64,000 bases of DNA from an uncultured Bacteroides sp. (GTDB taxonomy: Bacteria > Bacteroidota > Bacteroidia > Bacteroidales > Bacteroidaceae). The stretch is from the NCBI RefSeq assembly GCF_910578895.1, contig NZ_CAJTSC010000003.1, positions 1 to 64,000 of the forward strand. The letters are read 5' to 3'. The notes beneath the pieces were generated by a model. It ran no database searches and had not been told where the DNA came from. It saw nothing but the letters and a program-made list of their open reading frames with translations. A program made the position numbers and the translations under genes. Shown here one piece after another: positions 25,179 through 34,360 of the stretch. The stretch's first letter is position 1, and every line of letters starts with the position of its first letter.

Positions 25179-26426
25179 ATGACGAGTTTAACAGAGAATG
25201 TGCAGTCTCGCTATCATCTGCACACATTGCCGAACGGCTTGCGCATCATCCACGAACCCGCTTCGTCGAAGGTGGCTTATTGTGGTTTTGCGGTGGATGC
25301 CGGAACGCGCGACGAACTTGAGAACGAGCAGGGCATGGCACATTTTGTGGAGCATCTTATCTTTAAGGGTACCCGAAAGCGCAAGGCGTGGCACATCCTG
25401 AACCGCATGGAGAATGTGGGGGGCGACTTGAACGCCTACACCAACAAGGAAGAGACCGTTATCTATTCAGCATTTCTTACCGAACATTTCGGGCGTGCTT
25501 TCGAGCTGCTGACGGATATTGTCTTCCATTCCACTTTTCCGCAACGGGAGCTTGAGAAAGAGGTAGAGGTTATCATCGACGAAATACAGTCGTACGAGGA
25601 CAACCCTTCCGAACTGATTTTCGATGATTTCGAGGATTTAATCTTCCGCGGACATCCCTTGGGACGCAACATCCTCGGCACTGCGGAGCAGTTGAAGAAG
25701 TTCCGCAGTGAAGATGCCGCCGCTTTCACTTCCCGCTTTTATCATCCCGGCAATATGGTGTTCTTCGTGCTGGGCAATGTGGACTTCAGGCAGGTGGTGC
25801 GCTGGGCGGAGAAGCTGTTGGCAGACATTCCGGCGGTGGCGGTAGACAACCGCCGTACGCCGCCGCCCTTGTATGTCCCGAAAAACCTGGTGCTGCACAA
25901 GGATACGCATCAGGCGCACGTCATGATTGGCAGCCGGGGCTATAATGCCTACGAGGACAAGCGCACGGCACTCTATCTGCTGAACAATATCCTCGGCGGT
26001 CCGGGCATGAACAGCCGGCTCAACATCGCCCTGCGCGAACGCCGCGGCCTGGTCTATAACGTAGAGTCCAACCTGACCTCCTATACCGATACGGGCACTT
26101 TCTGCATCTATTTCGGTTGCGACCCCGGGGATGCCGATTTCTGCATCCGTCTGGTACATAAGGAGCTGAAACGCCTGCGCGACATCAAAATGACCTCTTC
26201 CCGGCTTGCCGCCGCACAGAAGCAGCTTATCGGCCAGATAGGCGTGGCTTCGGACAACAACGAGAACAATGCCCTCGGCATGGCAAAGACCTTTCTGCAC
26301 TACAACAAGTGCGAAGCGCCCGAAGCCGTGTTTCGCCGCATCGGGCAGCTCACTCCTGAAATTCTGTTGGAAGTGGCGAACGAGATGTTTGCAGAAGACT
26401 ACTTGTCGACACTTATATACGATTGA
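25179..26426 (+). CDS. M16 family zinc peptidase
   Basis: A 415-aa pitrilysin/processing-peptidase-like protein. The inverted zinc motif HFVEH (about residues 52-56) is intact, and the third ligand lies in ELEKEVEVIIDEI about 75 residues on. NAYTNKEETVIY and the C-terminal half with GGPGMNSRLNIALRERRGLV are family features. No signal peptide is visible at this start, so it is probably cytoplasmic, unlike the periplasmic pqqL-type. The last 28 bp overlap the convergent queH gene. Confidence 0.92.
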   Translation: MTSLTENVQSRYHLHTLPNGLRIIHEPASSKVAYCGFAVDAGTRDELENEQGMAHFVEHLIFKGTRKRKAWHILNRMENVGGDLNAYTNKEETVIYSAFLTEHFGRAFELLTDIVFHSTFPQRELEKEVEVIIDEIQSYEDNPSELIFDDFEDLIFRGHPLGRNILGTAEQLKKFRSEDAAAFTSRFYHPGNMVFFVLGNVDFRQVVRWAEKLLADIPAVAVDNRRTPPPLYVPKNLVLHKDTHQAHVMIGSRGYNAYEDKRTALYLLNNILGGPGMNSRLNIALRERRGLVYNVESNLTSYTDTGTFCIYFGCDPGDADFCIRLVHKELKRLRDIKMTSSRLAAAQKQLIGQIGVASDNNENNALGMAKTFLHYNKCEAPEAVFRRIGQLTPEILLEVANEMFAEDYLSTLIYD

Positions 26427-27016
26427 CCTCTTTCCGGGTCCTGTTGTTCCAGCCGTTTCCTGCTGAATTCGCAACCGCAATACAGTTGGTTGTAGAAGTC
26501 ATATTCCTTCAGCAACCGGTTGCGGCGCTCTTGCAGCCCGCCTTTCCGCCAGTTCTGTTCCCAGAAGAGGGTGCCGGGATGGCAGGCGGCGGCACGCCGT
26601 CCCGCTTCGTTTATCTGGTCCAGGCTTTTCCAGCGCGAAGATGCCAGGGTGGTGGTAAAGACGGAGAAGCCGTGTTCGGCGGCATAGCGTGCCGTTTCCG
26701 TCAGACGCAGTGTGAAGCACTTCAGGCAACGGCAGCCGCGCTCCGGTTCATCTTCCAGTCCCGCCATGGCATTCCGCCAATGCGCGTAGTCGTAATCCGC
26801 ATCGATGAAATCGAGGTTTTGAGCCGTTACGAAGCGGATGGCTTCCTGTTTCCTGATTTCGTACTCTTCCTGCGGGTAGATGTTGGGATTGCAGTAGAAC
26901 ACGGTGGGGCGGATGCCGTTTGCCAACATGCACTCGATGATGGCGGAAGAGCAGGGGGCGCAGCAGGAGTGCAGCAGCACCTTGTCGTCGCCGTTGGGAG
27001 TTTCTATCTTTAGCAT
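26399..27016 (-). CDS. queH: Epoxyqueuosine reductase QueH
   Basis: A 205-aa iron-sulfur enzyme of the QueH (formerly DUF208) family, performing the last step of queuosine synthesis in tRNA as a non-homologous replacement for QueG. The cysteine motifs are LHSCCAPCSS, ERGCRCLKCF and LYCGCEFS. YCNPNIYPQEEYEIRK and TLLASSRWKS-like TTLASSRWKS are also family blocks. Full length. Its 3' end overlaps the M16 peptidase gene tail-to-tail, and it follows the TPR regulator-like gene by 9 bp on the same strand. Confidence 0.94.
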   Translation of the reverse strand: MLKIETPNGDDKVLLHSCCAPCSSAIIECMLANGIRPTVFYCNPNIYPQEEYEIRKQEAIRFVTAQNLDFIDADYDYAHWRNAMAGLEDEPERGCRCLKCFTLRLTETARYAAEHGFSVFTTTLASSRWKSLDQINEAGRRAAACHPGTLFWEQNWRKGGLQERRNRLLKEYDFYNQLYCGCEFSRKRLEQQDPERGQSYISVDK

Positions 27017-27025
27017 AATCGTTTC

Positions 27026-28813
27026 TTAGAATTTCTGAATGAACTTGTCCCATAAATCCGGAGTTCCCGTTTGGCTATGGGTTCTTTCGTATAGCTTTTT
27101 GCGTGAAGAGTTGATTGCCTGCTTGGAACGTGCGGTCAAGTCGGCAATGCTTATAGGGGGGATTCTCATCTTCAGTAACATACAGATACGTATTTCGTGT
27201 GTGCTGATGTTTGGGTAGAACTCTATCAACCGTTCTGTGAAATTGTTGTAGGTTTGGTCAAGTGCTTTGCTCAGCTCTTTCCAATCATCGAGGGTGAGTT
27301 TTTTCTTGTCGGAGATACTTTCCGAATGGGGCATTCCTGCCACGTGGCAGAAGTCTTTGTACACTTGCGATGTCCTGAATGCTTCTTCCGATAGAGTCTG
27401 TACCTTTTGTTTGGTTTCTACTTGTTTGTTGATAAGTTCCAGCAGCTCTTTTTCAGACTCTTGCAGCCTTTTTTCCATTTCATCTTTTTGACCTTCGATG
27501 TTTTTCAGTTGGCCTTTGATAGTTGCTATACGCTTTTCATTCACTGTGATAAACTCTTGACTGTTTCGGTATTGTTCTTCGGCAATCTTTCTCAGCTTCT
27601 CTTTCTGCCGCTCGATGAGTAGTTTTCTTTTCAGTGCGTAGACAATGCAGGCTGATAGAACAAGAATAAAAATACAGATGATTCCTGCCGAGAGTATGAC
27701 AATTCGATTCTTTTGCTCCAGAATGACACTTCCAAGACGTTGGTTCTCTTCTTCGCGGGCATGATAGTTGTGTAGCCAGCTGTTTTGGCTGTTCATAGTC
27801 ATGACCAATGCCGGTAACAAGCTGTCCACATAGAGTAGGGAAGTGTTGAGATACTCCAACGCTTCTTTTGTCTTTCCTTGCTTGTCGGCTATTTGACTCA
27901 TCATCTTATAACCGTTTTTCTGGTCTTTGTAGTAAGCGTCTTTGTTATGATACCAATTATTGGTAGAGAGCATTTGCCTGCAATAGTACTGGGCAGAGTC
28001 CCATTTAGCTGTTTCATAAAACAGGTAAGTACGGGTGAAGTAGTAGGTTGGTAAGTGTTTTAAGGAATCCCAATGAACAACATGAAAGGCATCGTATGCT
28101 TTCTGATAATTTTTTTCCTGAAAATGGCACATCCCACATTCGGTATTGATGTCATTGTATAATCCTTTATTGTTTATTTGTTGTGCCATGTCGCTTGCTT
28201 TTCGGTAATAATACGACATACTGTCTGTATTTTCTCCCTGATATCCTCTGGCGATAAAGAGTAGTCCATAGGCTATGAGGGTACTGTCGGTACTTAATTC
28301 TGCATAATGGTTGGCTTGCTTAAAGAGTGGGATAGAGTTTGCGTGTGTGGCATGATTCAAGTGACATATCATCCCAAGGAAGTGATATATTTTATAGAGA
28401 ATGCGGTAATTTGTACTACCTTTGAATGCGTTTAGTGCTTTTCGTAGGTAGCTTTGTGCTTGTGGCGAATCTCCCATGGTATAGTAAATCATTCCCGCAT
28501 AATAATATATTTCCGGTAATCGTTCTTTGTCATTCTTGTAATACTCTAACAGAGGTATGACGAGACTGTCGGAAGTAAAAAAGGTACGCGTGTTTTCTTT
28601 CGCTCTGATGGTTAGTATCTTATGATACATTTGCGTGGCTTCGGGTTCTTTGTCAATGCTCCCTTTCAGTTGCATCAACAAGGACAGGGCACTGTCCGGG
28701 CGTATATCTACCAATGAGTCCGCCACCTGCATCAGGCGGGGATAGGGTTTGTTGTCACAAGAATAAACAGCAGATAACAGAACTATTGCAAGCAGGAATT
28801 TTATAGCTTTCAT
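27026..28813 (-). CDS. TPR lipoprotein with transmembrane helix, coiled coil and HTH-like C-terminus (DUF6377-like)
   Basis: A 595-aa protein. The N-terminus MKAIKFLLAIVLLSAVYSC has a lipobox-like end. Residues about 60-350 are TPR-like helical repeats (YYYAGMIYYTMGDSPQAQSY, LRKALNAFKG). One transmembrane helix is at about 372-395 (IVILSAGIICIFILVLSACI), a coiled coil at about 400-480, and a C-terminal domain ends in ISTHEIRICMLLKMRIPPIS with SKQAINSSRKKLYER, resembling LuxR-type helix-turn-helix DNA recognition. Such Bacteroides proteins are thought to be membrane-bound sensors or regulators. It follows the TonB receptor gene on the same strand. A lipid anchor and a cytoplasmic DNA-binding end are hard to combine unless the first helix is an uncleaved anchor. 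Confidence 0.75.
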   Translation of the reverse strand: MKAIKFLLAIVLLSAVYSCDNKPYPRLMQVADSLVDIRPDSALSLLMQLKGSIDKEPEATQMYHKILTIRAKENTRTFFTSDSLVIPLLEYYKNDKERLPEIYYYAGMIYYTMGDSPQAQSYLRKALNAFKGSTNYRILYKIYHFLGMICHLNHATHANSIPLFKQANHYAELSTDSTLIAYGLLFIARGYQGENTDSMSYYYRKASDMAQQINNKGLYNDINTECGMCHFQEKNYQKAYDAFHVVHWDSLKHLPTYYFTRTYLFYETAKWDSAQYYCRQMLSTNNWYHNKDAYYKDQKNGYKMMSQIADKQGKTKEALEYLNTSLLYVDSLLPALVMTMNSQNSWLHNYHAREEENQRLGSVILEQKNRIVILSAGIICIFILVLSACIVYALKRKLLIERQKEKLRKIAEEQYRNSQEFITVNEKRIATIKGQLKNIEGQKDEMEKRLQESEKELLELINKQVETKQKVQTLSEEAFRTSQVYKDFCHVAGMPHSESISDKKKLTLDDWKELSKALDQTYNNFTERLIEFYPNISTHEIRICMLLKMRIPPISIADLTARSKQAINSSRKKLYERTHSQTGTPDLWDKFIQKF

Positions 28814-28980
28814 AAATACATTTCCATTAAGATTATCTTGTACCGATGGGATTTCTGTTGAATCCGTACATTCAGATTATTCAATATGATGCGGTAAAGG
28901 TAATATTTAAAGAGTTAACCCGGGTAATACAGGATGTTTTATTTCTGTTTTCTGTCATTTATTCTTGTGCCAATACTTGG

Positions 28981-31311
28981 TTAGTCCGCCCTTTGCAACA
29001 TTTTCTGGTTTCCGCTCTTGTTCCGGAAGTTTGTCTTTATGGAGTTGAACGTATAGCGCAGTGTCAGGCTTACGCCACGTGTGTCATACCTGTTGTGTCT
29101 CTTGTATTCCGTATCGGCATAGTTGTTGGTCCATTGGGGAGTCACGCTTTTGGCGAACAGGTCTTCTCCGCCGATGGATACATACAGCTTGTTTTTGCAG
29201 AAACGTCCGGAAATGCCGATGTTGGTATTGAGCGAATATCCGTTTTTGTGTGTTCCGCTTCTGCTGGGAGAATAGTAATAGGTGTTGGCGTATGCTTCAA
29301 AATATTGGCAGAAGCGGTAGCTGGCGTATATCCCCAAGCTGGCAGAGAGATCCCGGAAGAAAGTCTCCTTCCCTAAATAAGGATAGGTGATGTAGCTGCA
29401 AGTCAGGTAGCCGAAAGACGAGATGCTGAATTGTCCGAATGATTCGGAGTATTCCAACCCGAGGTCCCAGCTCTGCGAATGGTCGATGTTTTGCGGCCTG
29501 TTTACTAAGATATTGGGGTTTTCGGTGTCGTGTGTATAAGACGAGACCGTGGGATTTGTGGTGTATTTATAAATAGCCCGGATGGTCAGGCTCTTCAGGT
29601 TGGCTGCCAGTGCAACGGTATTCTTAAACGAGGGTTTCAGCAGCGGGTTGCCTGTCCAGTAGTGCAGGGAGTCTTCGTAACTGACGATGGGGGTCAATTC
29701 GCTGAACGACGGCCTGCCTATGCTTCTGCGGTAGCTGAGGGTGTAGCTGATGCCTTCTTTCTGTTTGTAGGTGACCAGGGCATTGGGGAAGAGGTTTGAG
29801 TAGGTCTTTCTTAGGTCGACGGACTCTTTGTTTTCGATGGTCTTGGTGTCCGTGTAGTCGTATTCGTAGCGCAGACCCAACGAGACACTGAACTTTCCCC
29901 ATGTACGCATGAAGGTGGCGTATGCGGCAAGCCACTGGTTCTTCCGGTCGATGTCCTGCGGCTTGTTGTTGATGGTGGTTCCCGAGTTGTTCTGGGTATG
30001 GCCGGCTTCTACACCTATCCGTTCCCGGTCTTCCTTGCCTATGCCGAAGGAGTAGTCGCCGTTGAAGGTGTAGATTTTATAGTCTGTGGTTGTCTCCGTG
30101 TAGGTGGGGTAGAGTTTGCCGGTGTTCAGGTTCAGTTCCCGCATATTCTTGTCCTGGTCGTTTTTTCTGAAGGCATAGTCGGCAACGAGGTTCAAGGCAG
30201 AACGTTCGTTGCGGTTCCAGGTATAGTTGGCGGAGACGCTGTGCAGTTTTCGGTTTAGCTCTCCGTCCGAGTCGCTCTTCTTCAACGTTGTTTTTCCATT
30301 GTCATCAATGGTGATGTCGTGGAAGTTATATTGGTCGCCGTTTATGAAGTTTCCCGAATATTGGATGCCCAGTTTCTGCTTGGGCGACAAGTCAAAGCCC
30401 AGCCCTCCGAAGACGGTATAGTTGTTGGATGTCCCTCCGAAGCCGCCGTCCGAACTGTTTCTGAAGATGTCGTCTTCGGAATGCCGGATGGTGGTCAGGT
30501 AGTCATCATACGCGCGGGTCTTGGTATGGCGGTAGTTCAGCGAGAAGTTGCCCGAAACGATGCCGCTTTTGCCTGCGAGGGTGATGCGCGGGTTTTCCGA
30601 ATACCGTCTTCTGACGGTGAAGTCGTTGCTGACTGTGGCGCCTAAATAGTCCTTCAGCTGCTTTCTCAGGTAAATCTTCACCACGGCATTTGTTCCGTTC
30701 TGGTAGCGTGCGTCCGGTTCCTTGATAATCTCTATCTTGTTGACATCGGTCGACGACAGCACGTCCAACTCCGATTGGTTGGTTATCTTCCGGTCGTTGA
30801 TGTAGATGATAGGCGTACCGGCACCCGCGACGGAGATATTGCTGCCGTTCGTCACCATCACTCCCGGAGTCCACTTCAACATATCCATCAAGTTGCCCGC
30901 ATCGCCCAGGTGCGTGCCTTGTATGTTTCGGATGGTGTAGTTTGCACCGTTGTGTTCTATCTCGTTTTTCTTGGCTTTCACCACTACCTCCTGCAGTTGC
31001 ACGGACTTCTTGTAGAGGATAATTTCTCCCAAGTCGTTCGTGGACGGTTGCAGTGTCTTCCGTGTCTGATAGGTTTCATAGCCGTCAGAGCTAACCGTCA
31101 GTGCTATCTCTCCAATGGAATCGAGAGGAATCTCGAAATGCGGTTCATGGAACGAGCCTGTCATGGTTTTGGCGGCGTTGGCGTATTCCACCTTCACTTG
31201 ATAAATGATGCTTTCATTGTCGGAAGCAACGACTTCTCCTGCAATCCTGTTTTGTGCGAAAAGATGAAACGCGGAGGAAAAGAAAGATAGAATGAGGAAT
31301 AGTTTGTTCAT
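28981..31311 (-). CDS. TonB-dependent outer-membrane receptor, no SusD partner
   Basis: A 776-aa outer-membrane protein. It has a signal peptide MNKLFLILSFFSSAFHLFAQ, a carboxypeptidase-regulatory-like domain (about 22-100), a plug-like domain (ITNQSELDVLSSTDVNKIEI, then IKEPDARYQNG) and an OMP_b-brl_3 barrel. There is no adjacent SusD, so it is more like a metal-, peptide- or small-ligand receptor than a SusC glycan importer. The promoter at 31461-31491 is the clearest in the window and gives a leader of about 140 nt. The TPR regulator-like gene follows by 167 bp. Confidence 0.87.
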   Translation of the reverse strand: MNKLFLILSFFSSAFHLFAQNRIAGEVVASDNESIIYQVKVEYANAAKTMTGSFHEPHFEIPLDSIGEIALTVSSDGYETYQTRKTLQPSTNDLGEIILYKKSVQLQEVVVKAKKNEIEHNGANYTIRNIQGTHLGDAGNLMDMLKWTPGVMVTNGSNISVAGAGTPIIYINDRKITNQSELDVLSSTDVNKIEIIKEPDARYQNGTNAVVKIYLRKQLKDYLGATVSNDFTVRRRYSENPRITLAGKSGIVSGNFSLNYRHTKTRAYDDYLTTIRHSEDDIFRNSSDGGFGGTSNNYTVFGGLGFDLSPKQKLGIQYSGNFINGDQYNFHDITIDDNGKTTLKKSDSDGELNRKLHSVSANYTWNRNERSALNLVADYAFRKNDQDKNMRELNLNTGKLYPTYTETTTDYKIYTFNGDYSFGIGKEDRERIGVEAGHTQNNSGTTINNKPQDIDRKNQWLAAYATFMRTWGKFSVSLGLRYEYDYTDTKTIENKESVDLRKTYSNLFPNALVTYKQKEGISYTLSYRRSIGRPSFSELTPIVSYEDSLHYWTGNPLLKPSFKNTVALAANLKSLTIRAIYKYTTNPTVSSYTHDTENPNILVNRPQNIDHSQSWDLGLEYSESFGQFSISSFGYLTCSYITYPYLGKETFFRDLSASLGIYASYRFCQYFEAYANTYYYSPSRSGTHKNGYSLNTNIGISGRFCKNKLYVSIGGEDLFAKSVTPQWTNNYADTEYKRHNRYDTRGVSLTLRYTFNSIKTNFRNKSGNQKMLQRAD

Positions 31312-31460
31312 AGTGTCAGATGATTTTCTTCATTAAACATGTTTTCAATAATAATCGGTAAACTCTTGAATGATTCCCGCATTTCGAAATGATTTGCAGG
31401 CATACGGCACCGCAATCCATACAATCAAGCTGTATGTAACTCGGGAATTTCATAGTATCA

Positions 31461-31491
31461 CAAAAATAAAAGCCTGTCGCTTTTTTGCAAA
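31461..31491 (-). promoter_or_regulatory. Complete sigma-ABfr-type promoter
   Basis: On the minus strand TTTG (31488-31491), 19 bp spacer, TATTTTTG (31461-31468): both boxes of the Bacteroides consensus at the consensus spacing. It drives the TonB receptor gene starting at 31311. Confidence 0.7.
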
Positions 31492-31584
31492 AGAAAGGAG
31501 TACGCTGTTGGTACGATGTATGTGCGGATATGCCGCTTCAGGTATACCTGCGGTACGGTGGTTTACGGGACAGTTGCCCGGCGA

Positions 31585-32769
31585 CTACACCTTCAGCTTT
31601 ATCTTCCCCTTCACCAGCAGCCCGGTCAGCTGTACGATGATAATGGAAAAGACGAGCGACTTGAGCAGTCCCGGCACGCCGCTGCCCAGTGCTTCCGGAT
31701 AGCTCCAGCCCGCCAGTTGCTGAACGGAGTACCAGATGTAGGGAAGGGTGTAGCAAGTGAGCGTTGCCGTGCCTGCGGGTTTGATGATGTCGAACCATCC
31801 CGCCTTGCCTTTTACATCGGTCAGCCAATAGAAGAAACCGAAGAGCGGGAAGAAGGCGGCAAGGCAATAGAACAGCCACGACGGGGTTGCCTGTATCTTG
31901 GAGATAATCCAGTATGGGTGCGAGGCGAGGGCGAGGACAAGCATGGCACTGCCGAGGATGCAGAGCATGCCGATGAACCTGCCCGGATGCTCACGGCGGG
32001 CATAACGCTGCATCAGTAGCGAGGTCAGCACACCCGACATTCCGAAGGCGTGCAGCGTCCAGTCGCTGGGGATGAAAGGCAGCAGCAGGATGCGGCTGCC
32101 ATATCCTGCGGGGATAAGCCCGGAGTGGCTGAGCACGGCAAGCATTGTAACCGCAAGCCATGCTGCCGTGTTCCGGCGCAAGCTTTCGCGGGTGAAGAGG
32201 TAGATGCCGGCACATACGGCATACGTCCAGCCGATAAGTCCGAGGATGCCCCACCAGCCTGTGTGGAACGGTTTGCCGTGCAGGTCCTTGTAGACCACCA
32301 AGGCGGCGAGCAACAGGATGCCTGCGGCTTTCATCGCGGTGAAAAGGTGTTTTCTTGCACCTTCCGCCTGCGGATACACTCCCCACGTCAGGAAGAAACC
32401 GATGACCATCAGGATGGTAAACCACGCGTGGGAGAGCCCGCCCTCGATGCCGCCGCTATTGAGCGAAAACAGTCCCATGGCAATGAGCGCCACCGTGCGC
32501 CGGAAGATGTGCGCGATGACTTGCGTGGTGGTGTCTCCTTTCCGGTAGCGGTTCTGTATGGCAAAGGATACGGACATGCCCATGCAGAAAAGAAAAGCGG
32601 GGAATATGGTGTCGGAAAAACCTAACATGTCCTCGTCGGCTTCGGCGTGCATCAGCCAGTGGGGGATGTTCTTCAAGCCGGGGATGTCGTTTACGAAAAG
32701 CATGAGGAACATGGTGAGGGCGCGGAATACGTCGACTGCGGCTACCCGTTGTTGTGTGAGGTTTTTCAT
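31585..32769 (-). CDS. DUF5009 membrane protein (heparan-alpha-glucosaminide N-acetyltransferase-like)
   Basis: A 394-aa polytopic inner-membrane protein of the DUF5009/HGSNAT-like acyltransferase group. The start MKNLTQQRVAAVDVFRALTM contains the family's R-x-x-x-x-D-x-F-R pattern, followed by FVNDIPGLKNIPHWLMHAEA and FSDTIFPAFLFCMGMSVSFA. About 10-11 hydrophobic helices follow. Human HGSNAT acetylates terminal glucosamine of heparan sulfate across the lysosomal membrane; a link to amino sugars here is only suggestive. The frame is open upstream through the 22-bp array, but that stretch is not protein-like. It has its own -7 core at 32799-32806. Confidence 0.83.
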   Translation of the reverse strand: MKNLTQQRVAAVDVFRALTMFLMLFVNDIPGLKNIPHWLMHAEADEDMLGFSDTIFPAFLFCMGMSVSFAIQNRYRKGDTTTQVIAHIFRRTVALIAMGLFSLNSGGIEGGLSHAWFTILMVIGFFLTWGVYPQAEGARKHLFTAMKAAGILLLAALVVYKDLHGKPFHTGWWGILGLIGWTYAVCAGIYLFTRESLRRNTAAWLAVTMLAVLSHSGLIPAGYGSRILLLPFIPSDWTLHAFGMSGVLTSLLMQRYARREHPGRFIGMLCILGSAMLVLALASHPYWIISKIQATPSWLFYCLAAFFPLFGFFYWLTDVKGKAGWFDIIKPAGTATLTCYTLPYIWYSVQQLAGWSYPEALGSGVPGLLKSLVFSIIIVQLTGLLVKGKIKLKV

Positions 32770-32798
32770 CGCATGGTGGCTTTTGGGGGTTAGGATGG

Positions 32799-32806
32799 CA
32801 AATATA
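32799..32806 (-). promoter_or_regulatory. Promoter -7 element TATATTTG for DUF5009 gene
   Basis: Minus-strand TAnnTTTG, 29 bp before the ATG at 32769. Array B ends 85 bp further upstream, so it could act on this promoter. Confidence 0.5.
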
Positions 32807-32891
32807 GGAAAGATTTTTGCATGCAGGTGCAACCTTGTGCCATTTCTTCGGATATTTCGCGGCGGGCTTGTCTCTTCATCCTGCCGTGACA

Positions 32892-33023
32892 GGGTGCTTT
32901 GCGCTTCCCATTGAGGTGGGAAGATGTTCCCACTTAATTGGGAACGCGTTCCCAACGAATAGGGAATTTGTTTCCAACGGACTGGGAATAAAGTTCCATC
33001 GCGTTGGGATGATGTGGAACTCA
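32892..33023. repeat. 22-bp-period palindromic tandem array B (6 units)
   Basis: Units begin at 32892, 32914, 32936, 32958, 32980 and 33002. Clear dyads include GTGGGAAGATGTTCCCAC (outer pair G-C) and TTGGGAACGCGTTCCCAA (perfect 18-bp palindrome, outer pair T-A). The next units, TAGGGAATTTGTTTCCAA and CTGGGAATAAAGTTCCAT, are weaker and the first and last most degenerate. Spacers are 4 bp. The sequence is unrelated to array A but period and architecture are identical. Confidence 0.85.
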
Positions 33024-33035
33024 TAGGTCTCATAA

Positions 33036-33068
33036 AAAAGGTGTATGCCAGTGAGGCACACACCTTTT
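33036..33068 (-). terminator. Intrinsic terminator of the SDR-uxuA operon
   Basis: AAAAGGTGT pairs with ACACCTTTT; the stem is extended by three G-C pairs around loop AGTGA, with a single A-C mismatch. On the minus strand it ends in a run of six T, 88 bp past the uxuA stop. Confidence 0.75.
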
Positions 33069-33156
33069 CTTATGTGAGTTTCCAACCCGTTCTTGCGGGA
33101 GTTTATGACTCTTTTTACAGGAACTTACCCCGTTCTTACAGGCGTTTCCCGGAAAC

Positions 33157-34329
33157 TTATTCGAACAGCGATTTGGCAATTCCCATTTCCAGTCCTCTCA
33201 ACTCTGCCAGTCCTCTCAGGCGGCCGATGCAGGAGTATCCCGGATTGGTTTTCTTTTTCAGGTCGTCCACCATCTGGTGTCCGTGGTCGGGGCGCATCGG
33301 GATGGAGACGCCGCGGCGTTGCTGCATTTCGAGGAATGCCTTCATCACGTGATACATGTCCACGTTGCCTTCCAGGTGGTTGGCTTCGTAGAAGTTGCCC
33401 TCAGCGTCACGCTGCGTGCTGCGCAGGTGCACGAAGTTGATGCGGTCGCCGAACTGTTCCATCAGGGCGGCGCAGTCGTTGGCACTGCTCACGCCCAGCG
33501 AGCCGGTGCACAGGCACAGACCGTTGCTCTTGTTGGGGACGGCATCAATCAATGCCTGGAAGTCGGCTCCGCAGCTCATGATGCGCGGCAGGCCCAGGAT
33601 GGAACAGGGCGGGTCGTCCGGATGGATAACCAGTTCCACACCAGCTTCATCGGCAACGGGACAGATTTCGCTGAGGAAATAAATCAGGTTGGCGCGCAGT
33701 TTCTCGGGAGTAATATCCTTGTAGCGGTCGAGCTCTTTCTGGAACTGTTCCAGCGTGAAGCTCTCTTCCGAGCCGGGCAGTCCGGCAATCATGTTGCGCA
33801 CCAGCAGCTGTTTGTCGTCTTCGGTCATCTGCTCGAAGCGGGCTTTGGCTTTCGCCTTCTCCTCGTCGGTGTAGTCGGCTTCCGCGCCGGGGCGCTTCAG
33901 CAGGAAGAGGTCGAAAGCGATGAAGGCGGCACGCTCGAAGCGCAGGGCGCGGCTGCCGTCGGGAAGCTCGTAGGCAAGGTCGGTACGCGTCCAGTCCAGC
34001 ACGGGCATGAAGTTGTACGTCACGATGTTGACACCGCATTTGCCGAGGTTGCGGAGGCTCTCCTTGTAGTTGTCTATATAGCGTTGGAAGTCTCCGGTCT
34101 GTGTCTTGATGTGCTCGTGTACGGGTACGCTCTCTACCACGGACCAGCGAAGCCCGACGGCTTCAATCATTTCCTTACGTTTCATGATTTCCTCCACGGT
34201 CCATACTTCGCCGTTGGGGATGTGGTGCAGGGCGTTCACAATGCCGGTGGCTCCGGCTTGCTTGATGTCCCACAAGCTGACCGGGTCGTTAGGACCGTAC
34301 CAGCGCCAGGTTTGTTCACATAGTGTCAT
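33157..34329 (-). CDS. uxuA: D-mannonate dehydratase
   Basis: A 390-aa cytoplasmic Fe/Mn-dependent enzyme converting D-mannonate to 2-keto-3-deoxygluconate in hexuronate catabolism. It opens with the family's [20 protein letters not shown] and [18 protein letters not shown]. Metal and active-site blocks include [25 protein letters not shown] and the C-terminal RPDHGHQM. Full length. Second gene of the SDR-uxuA operon, with a long hairpin in the 135-bp gap between them, and followed by an intrinsic terminator. Confidence 0.96.
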   Translation of the reverse strand: MTLCEQTWRWYGPNDPVSLWDIKQAGATGIVNALHHIPNGEVWTVEEIMKRKEMIEAVGLRWSVVESVPVHEHIKTQTGDFQRYIDNYKESLRNLGKCGVNIVTYNFMPVLDWTRTDLAYELPDGSRALRFERAAFIAFDLFLLKRPGAEADYTDEEKAKAKARFEQMTEDDKQLLVRNMIAGLPGSEESFTLEQFQKELDRYKDITPEKLRANLIYFLSEICPVADEAGVELVIHPDDPPCSILGLPRIMSCGADFQALIDAVPNKSNGLCLCTGSLGVSSANDCAALMEQFGDRINFVHLRSTQRDAEGNFYEANHLEGNVDMYHVMKAFLEMQQRRGVSIPMRPDHGHQMVDDLKKKTNPGYSCIGRLRGLAELRGLEMGIAKSLFE

Positions 34330-34360
34330 TGTTCTTGGTTTTTAGTGATTAGTTTTTTTG

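Larger units (their letters stand above)
32770..33156. other. 387-bp intergenic region between uxuA and DUF5009 gene
   Basis: In transcription order (right to left): weak 21-22-bp direct repeats of CCGTTCTTnCnGG type (33087-33152), the uxuA terminator (33036-33068), palindromic array B (32892-33023), then the DUF5009 promoter core (32799-32806). Confidence 0.7.

Noticed and set aside
32770..33063. N-terminal extension of the DUF5009 protein
   Set aside because: The extended frame runs through the palindromic array and terminator; the conserved protein starts at the ATG at 32769 behind its own promoter core.
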